From assembly GCA_963649615.1 (NCBI GenBank), contig CAVJIN010000037.1:1-16155 (forward strand): a stretch of 16,155 nt of DNA. The letters are read 5' to 3'. Below are positions 12,740 to 16,155 of the stretch, piece by piece (position 1 is the stretch's first letter; each line of letters begins with the position of its first letter). The notes under the pieces are model-generated. The model searched no databases and was not told the origin of the DNA. It was given only the letters and a program-made list of their open reading frames with translations. This DNA comes from UBA9732 sp963649615. GTDB taxonomy: Bacteria > Spirochaetota > Spirochaetia > Sphaerochaetales > Sphaerochaetaceae. A program made the translations under genes and the position numbers.

Positions 12740-13960
12740 TTAAAATTCAGGGGCAAGTTCAAAGTTCATGATTTGATTGGATATAGGGTGAGGAAAAGAT
12801 AGCTTTCTTGCTTGGAGCATCAAACGTGGAGCTGTACAGTGGTTGGCATTTTCTGGATTGCTGTAGCCGTAAAGTCTATCTCCTACAATTGGATGGCCAA
12901 GTCCGTAAGCACAATGCACACGTAACTGATGAGTTCTACCGGTTAGGGGCTCTAGCATAAGCCTTGTATATTTTTGCCCAAAGTGATTTTCAATTGAAAG
13001 ACGTGTCCACTTTGTAATTGCCTTTTTCCCTTTTTCATAATCTACAACTTGATGAGGTCTATTGTTTGGATCTAGGCGAATTGGAATTTCAATGGTTCCT
13101 GATTGTTCTGATATTAGACCATAAACTAGTGCTTCATAGGTTTTGTGGGGTATGCGATTTTCAAAAGCAATGGAGAGTTTATCATGAGCCTCTTGCGTTA
13201 AGCCTAAAACCATGAGTCCACTTGTGGCTTGGTCTAATCTATGAACACAAGGCTGAGAAATGCAATCTTGGTATAGATTCTTCACTCTTGATGCAACGCA
13301 ATCTTGCTTATCTTCTCCACGGCCTTCTATGCTAAGAAGTCCGCTTGGTTTGTTAACTATAAGAATTGAAGAATCATAATATTCAATATCTAGGCCCAAA
13401 ATGTATTTGAGTATTGGTTTACATCTAAAGTCACATGGACTATGAAAACTTAGATGTTCTTGTGCTCCAGAGCCATAAAAGAATTCGCAAAGAGAGGCCG
13501 GTTTTTTTCCTTGTCCGTAAGCATAGCTAAGTAGTTTTGGAGCACAACAATCGCCTGTTCCTGATGGAGCATTAGGAAAAATTGTATCAAGACTTCTTTT
13601 TAGACCATTATAACAGTTGAAGTTGTAGAGTTTTAAAATTTCATTCCAGCAGGCTTGAGAGGCTTCTTTTGGATTTTTTGCTTCTTTGATTACTGTATTG
13701 TGGTGGGCAAGAGTTTCTTTCATTTTGGAAACGTCAAAGACTGGGGGAACAAAACCATTGGCCTCATATTGACCTTCAAGTAATCCGGAAAAGGCTTTGT
13801 AAATGGTTCCGTCTGTACATGTAAGGACTCCAAACATTCTGCCATGACCCGGTTGCTTCAAAGCTTTTCCTAATTCAATTCCATCCAGCGTAGTATTCAA
13901 AGCAGAAATTAGCTTTAGACTTTCTTCTTTTGCAGGTTGTTCTGGGAAAATATTTGTCAT
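12740..13960 (-). CDS. RluA-family pseudouridine synthase with N-terminal extension
   Basis: The 406-residue enzyme should convert specific uridines of rRNA or tRNA to pseudouridine. The catalytic domain begins near 190 (DIEYYDSSILIVNKPSGLLS). It carries HRLDQATSGLMV with the catalytic D243, then RIPHKTYEALV, and TGRTHQLRVHCAYGLGHPIVGDRLYG written here only in part: TGRTHQLRVH and GHPIVGDRLYG. Residues 1-185 are an extension seen in one branch of the family, with GTGDCCAPKLLSYAYGQGKK (134-153) and SPCDFRCKPIL (C176, C180); the four cysteines could bind a metal. Its RNA target is unknown. The ATG has AGAGG about 10 bases upstream. It converges with the patatin gene and diverges from the Fur-type gene. 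Confidence 0.9.
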   Translation of the reverse strand: MTNIFPEQPAKEESLKLISALNTTLDGIELGKALKQPGHGRMFGVLTCTDGTIYKAFSGLLEGQYEANGFVPPVFDVSKMKETLAHHNTVIKEAKNPKEASQACWNEILKLYNFNCYNGLKRSLDTIFPNAPSGTGDCCAPKLLSYAYGQGKKPASLCEFFYGSGAQEHLSFHSPCDFRCKPILKYILGLDIEYYDSSILIVNKPSGLLSIEGRGEDKQDCVASRVKNLYQDCISQPCVHRLDQATSGLMVLGLTQEAHDKLSIAFENRIPHKTYEALVYGLISEQSGTIEIPIRLDPNNRPHQVVDYEKGKKAITKWTRLSIENHFGQKYTRLMLEPLTGRTHQLRVHCAYGLGHPIVGDRLYGYSNPENANHCTAPRLMLQARKLSFPHPISNQIMNFELAPEF

Positions 13961-13979
13961 TTTGCAAAAACCTCTAGGA

Positions 13980-14008
13980 AGTATGTATTTTTTTTGAGCT
14001 AATGTGAA
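13980..14008 (-). promoter_or_regulatory. Candidate promoter of the pseudouridine synthase
   Basis: On the minus strand TTCACA (14003-14008) and CATACT (13980-13985) are 17 bases apart, giving a leader of about 15 bases. It is back to back with the promoter at 14034-14062, not overlapping it. Confidence 0.4.
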
Positions 14009-14033
14009 GTGGGAGGATAAGATACCCCTTTAA

Positions 14034-14062
14034 TTGACATTAAATTCTTATTGATATATGTT
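14034..14062 (+). promoter_or_regulatory. Promoter of the PerR/Fur-type gene
   Basis: A perfect TTGACA (14034-14039) and TATGTT (14057-14062) are 17 bases apart. The start near 14069 lies after the ATG at 14058, so that ATG cannot be the start codon. I looked for a Fur or PerR box and found only A/T-rich DNA with weak likeness. Confidence 0.6.
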
Positions 14063-14087
14063 ACCATTAAGATTAAGGTGGAAGCAC

Positions 14088-14468
14088 ATGGAACGTAATA
14101 CAATACAACGAGCTCTTACGCTTAATGCAGTAAGAAAGCTAAAAAATCATCCTACAGCTGAAGAAGTTTATGCGGAAGTTGTAAAAGAGCATCCTACTAT
14201 CAGCAAGGGAACAGTCTATAGAAACCTCAAAGAACTTGCTGAAAATGGAGATATTTATGATATTGAAGTTCCTGGTGCGGCAAGCCATTTTGATCATAAT
14301 TGTTTTGCACATTACCATGCACGTTGTATGAAGTGTGGAAAAGTGGTGGATGTTGATTTGCCTTATATGGACAATTTAATTGATAGTATTGTTGACAAAA
14401 AAGGCTTTGAATTCACAGGTTATGATCTTGTCTTTAAGGGTATTTGTCCTCTTTGTAAGGAGGTTTAA
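14088..14468 (+). CDS. Fur-family transcriptional regulator, PerR-like
   Basis: The 126-residue protein is a metal-dependent DNA-binding repressor. The winged helix lies in residues 1-60, with the recognition part STGTVYRNL-like SKGTVYRNLKEL at 39-50. Two Cys pairs, C80-x-x-C83 and C120-x-x-C123, make the structural zinc site. The residues that hold the regulatory metal in PerR are all present by alignment: H21 in HPTAEEVY, D69 in HFD, H75 and H77 in HYH, and D88. The Asp rather than Glu at the D69 position points to PerR, a peroxide sensor, though metal and signal are not proven. It is shorter than usual at the N-terminus. AAGGTGGA at 14075-14082 supports this ATG. It lies 38 bases ahead of the methyltransferase. 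Confidence 0.9.
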   Translation: MERNTIQRALTLNAVRKLKNHPTAEEVYAEVVKEHPTISKGTVYRNLKELAENGDIYDIEVPGAASHFDHNCFAHYHARCMKCGKVVDVDLPYMDNLIDSIVDKKGFEFTGYDLVFKGICPLCKEV

Positions 14469-14486
14469 TCTTTTTTCAAAACCATA

Positions 14487-14492
14487 TATAAT
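14487..14492 (+). promoter_or_regulatory. Possible -10 box ahead of the methyltransferase
   Basis: A perfect TATAAT lies 14 bases before the ATG in the 38-base gap; the -35 region 17 bases above is only TTTAAT. The gene may be read from here, from the regulator's promoter, or both. Confidence 0.35.
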
Positions 14493-14506
14493 GCCTCGGA
14501 AAGACT

Positions 14507-16090
14507 ATGGAATTCTTTGAGAAAGATTTTGGAAAAATATTAAAAACAAATGCTCAAGAAATGAGGCACGATTTATTGCCGGAGGGTACTAACTGTTTTA
14601 GGGTATATGACAGAAACCTGGTGCAGTTTCCAGTTACTGTAGATATTTACGGTAAATATGCAAAGGTTACTGATTACGGTGAGGAGGGTCCCCTTTCTGC
14701 AGAACTTCTTTCAAGTTGTGTAGATATCTGTGCTAGGATGCTTTATTTGGAGCATGAGAATATTATTTATTCCTATAGGGCAAAACGTTCTGAAAGAGAA
14801 CAACACGAGAAGACAGAAGATAACTGTATTGAGACCATAGTTGATGAAAACAATCTCCATTTTAAGGTTGATTTGGCTACTTATGTTGACACCGGGCTTT
14901 TTTTAGACCATCGTTTAACAAGAATGCTTGTAAGAGAAAGAAGCATGAGAGCAGATGTCTTGAACCTTTTTTCCTATACGGGAAGTTTCTCTGTTTATGC
15001 TGCAGCCGGTGGAGCTAACAGTGTAAAAAGTATTGATATGAGTGCAACTTATACCAAATGGGCTGAAGAGAATTTAGCTCAAAATGGTTTTACTGGAGAT
15101 TCTTATCAATGCCTTTGTATGGATGCTACAAAGTATGTTGCACAGGCTATAAAGCAAGGTGAGAAGTACGATATAATCATCTTTGACCCACCATCTTTTT
15201 CTAACAGTAGAAAGATGGATGGAGATTTTGATGTAGCTCGAGACTATGCCAAATGGGTCAAAGATCTTGCTAAATTGCTAAAGAAGACAGGATTTATTTT
15301 GTTTTCAACCAATCTTGGATCTTTCAGGATGGATAAAAGACAGCTCAGAGGTTTGAGCGTTAAAGAGATTACAGGAGCAGTACAGGCTCCGGGATTTGTT
15401 AAAGGTCGTAAAGGCACGGCTAGGAGTTGGATGATGGCATTGGATGATGATTCACTCAAATTGGATTGGAGTGAGCCAAAAGAGAAGGGTTCAGAAAAAA
15501 GGGCTTTAGAGAAAAAAACTTACGAAAGAAGAAGTCGTAATTATAGTTCAAGAGATAGTCGAGATAGACGAGATAGACGAGATAATCGTGAAGACCGTGA
15601 GTATCGTGGTGATAGACCAAGCTATCATAGTCGTGTGGAGCGTCATTCTGAACGCGGAGGATATGACCGCTATAGGGGAGAATATAGCGAGCGTGAAGAC
15701 CGAGGCTACGATAGAGGATATAGAAGCGAAAGGCGAAGCTACAGAGATAGGTCTGACCGCCCAGAGTATTCAGATCGCACAGAGCAGCGTTATGATCGTT
15801 ATGAGCGTTCTAGCCGCTATGAACGCCCACGCTATGAGAAATCTGACAGATATGACCGTAATGACAGACGCAGTGGCTCTTATAATTCGTACAAAGAGCG
15901 CTCCACCAGCTACACAGGTAGCAGAAGCTCCTCTACACCATATAGAGGTCGTGACGGACGCGACGAGAAGGCCACAAAGGGAAGCAAAAAGCCTTATGGC
16001 TTTGATTCCTTCAAGCCTGCTCGTTCCAGAGATGACAGCTCAGACTTCTTTTGGAATGCCGATGACTTTGATCCAAAGTCAGAGAGCTAA
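14507..16090 (+). CDS. rlmK: RlmK-like 23S rRNA methyltransferase with Arg/Asp/Tyr-rich tail
   Basis: Residues 1-320 match the C-terminal (RlmK) half of E. coli RlmKL, which makes m7G2069 in 23S rRNA. The marks are NCFRVYDRNL (29-38), DTGLFLDHR (128-136), the SAM-binding VLNLFSYTGSFSVYAAAGGA (151-170), SIDMS, MDATKY and FDPPSFSNSRKM (226-237). It is free-standing, without the RlmL half. From about 322 to 527 it carries a tail unlike the enzyme core: between 341 and 455, 38 of 115 residues are Arg, the rest mostly Asp, Glu, Tyr and Ser, with YDR/YER and RDRRD repeats. It is surely disordered and probably binds RNA. The last 35 residues turn acidic and aromatic (SSDFFWNADDFD). GGAA about 6 bases before the ATG serves as the ribosome binding site. 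Confidence 0.88.
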   Translation: MEFFEKDFGKILKTNAQEMRHDLLPEGTNCFRVYDRNLVQFPVTVDIYGKYAKVTDYGEEGPLSAELLSSCVDICARMLYLEHENIIYSYRAKRSEREQHEKTEDNCIETIVDENNLHFKVDLATYVDTGLFLDHRLTRMLVRERSMRADVLNLFSYTGSFSVYAAAGGANSVKSIDMSATYTKWAEENLAQNGFTGDSYQCLCMDATKYVAQAIKQGEKYDIIIFDPPSFSNSRKMDGDFDVARDYAKWVKDLAKLLKKTGFILFSTNLGSFRMDKRQLRGLSVKEITGAVQAPGFVKGRKGTARSWMMALDDDSLKLDWSEPKEKGSEKRALEKKTYERRSRNYSSRDSRDRRDRRDNREDREYRGDRPSYHSRVERHSERGGYDRYRGEYSEREDRGYDRGYRSERRSYRDRSDRPEYSDRTEQRYDRYERSSRYERPRYEKSDRYDRNDRRSGSYNSYKERSTSYTGSRSSSTPYRGRDGRDEKATKGSKKPYGFDSFKPARSRDDSSDFFWNADDFDPKSES

Positions 16091-16121
16091 AAATAGGGAC
16101 CTCAATTGAGGTCCCTTTTTT
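16091..16121 (+). terminator. Bidirectional terminator after the methyltransferase
   Basis: GGGACCTCAA (16096-16105) and TTGAGGTCCC (16106-16115) form a perfect palindrome, followed by six Ts. The A-rich left flank gives a T-run on the minus strand as well, fitting convergent genes. Confidence 0.92.
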
Positions 16122-16127
16122 GATGTT

Positions 16128-16155
16128 TTACAGTCCAATCTTTGCTTTCTGCTTT
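16128..16155 (-). CDS. Possible 3' end of a convergent gene
   Basis: On the minus strand the last 28 bases can be read as KQKAKIGL and a TAA stop at 16128-16130. A gene end is expected here because the terminator before it works both ways, but eight codons are too few to identify or even confirm it. Confidence 0.3.

Noticed and set aside
14058..14087. Upstream ATG for the Fur-type regulator
   Set aside because: It lies inside the -10 box of a good promoter and has no ribosome binding site.
15540..15850. CRISPR-like or satellite array
   Set aside because: The repeated GATAGACGA-type words are irregular and in frame; they encode the Arg/Asp-rich tail.
15588..16109. Second open frame overlapping the methyltransferase tail
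   Set aside because: It arises from the biased codons of the tail in another frame and has no ribosome binding site or domain.

Overview
The window looks like a chromosomal segment of a low-GC spirochaete, most likely a host-associated Treponema relative. This is inferred from the A/T-rich codon use, spirochaete-style signal peptides, an acetate kinase of about 444 residues, a PerR-like repressor beside an RNA methyltransferase, and two predicted outer-membrane beta-barrel proteins. No 16S rRNA or other decisive marker is present, so the genus is not certain.

Bases 1-3990 are accessory DNA. They hold the start of a secreted-protein gene leaving the window, a frameshifted HigA-type antitoxin remnant, an eroded DUF4143-type ATPase, a complete IS110/IS1111-family insertion sequence (about 845-2449) with a long structured non-coding end that may encode its guide RNA, and an intact DUF4143-like ATPase with its own promoter. 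A 17-bp triplicate repeat closes this part.

Bases 3991-7022 are a three-gene CUT1-type sugar ABC importer: binding protein, then a hairpin, then two permeases that overlap by 4 bp. No ATPase is encoded here, so the system probably borrows one made elsewhere. A middle part of the binding-protein gene has clearly different codon use from its ends. A YbaK-type tRNA deacylase follows at 7093, converging with an outer-membrane beta-barrel protein of unknown role. Acetate kinase (ATP from acetyl phosphate) is read away from that gene and ends in a strong bidirectional terminator.

Bases 10400-16155 hold tRNA-Leu(CAA) on the minus strand, divergent from a patatin-type phospholipase fused to a predicted beta-barrel; their two promoters overlap. 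Then come a convergent RluA-family pseudouridine synthase, a divergent PerR/Fur-type regulator with a perfect -35 box, and a free-standing RlmK-like 23S rRNA methyltransferase carrying an unusual Arg/Asp/Tyr/Ser-rich tail of about 200 residues. A bidirectional terminator separates it from what may be the tail of another minus-strand gene.

The most interesting points are the RlmK-like enzyme with its disordered basic tail, the candidate guide RNA of the IS110/IS1111 element, the mosaic binding-protein gene, and three unrelated 15-17 bp triplicate repeats lying at or just after gene 3' ends. I did not find a clear new defence or CRISPR-like system.
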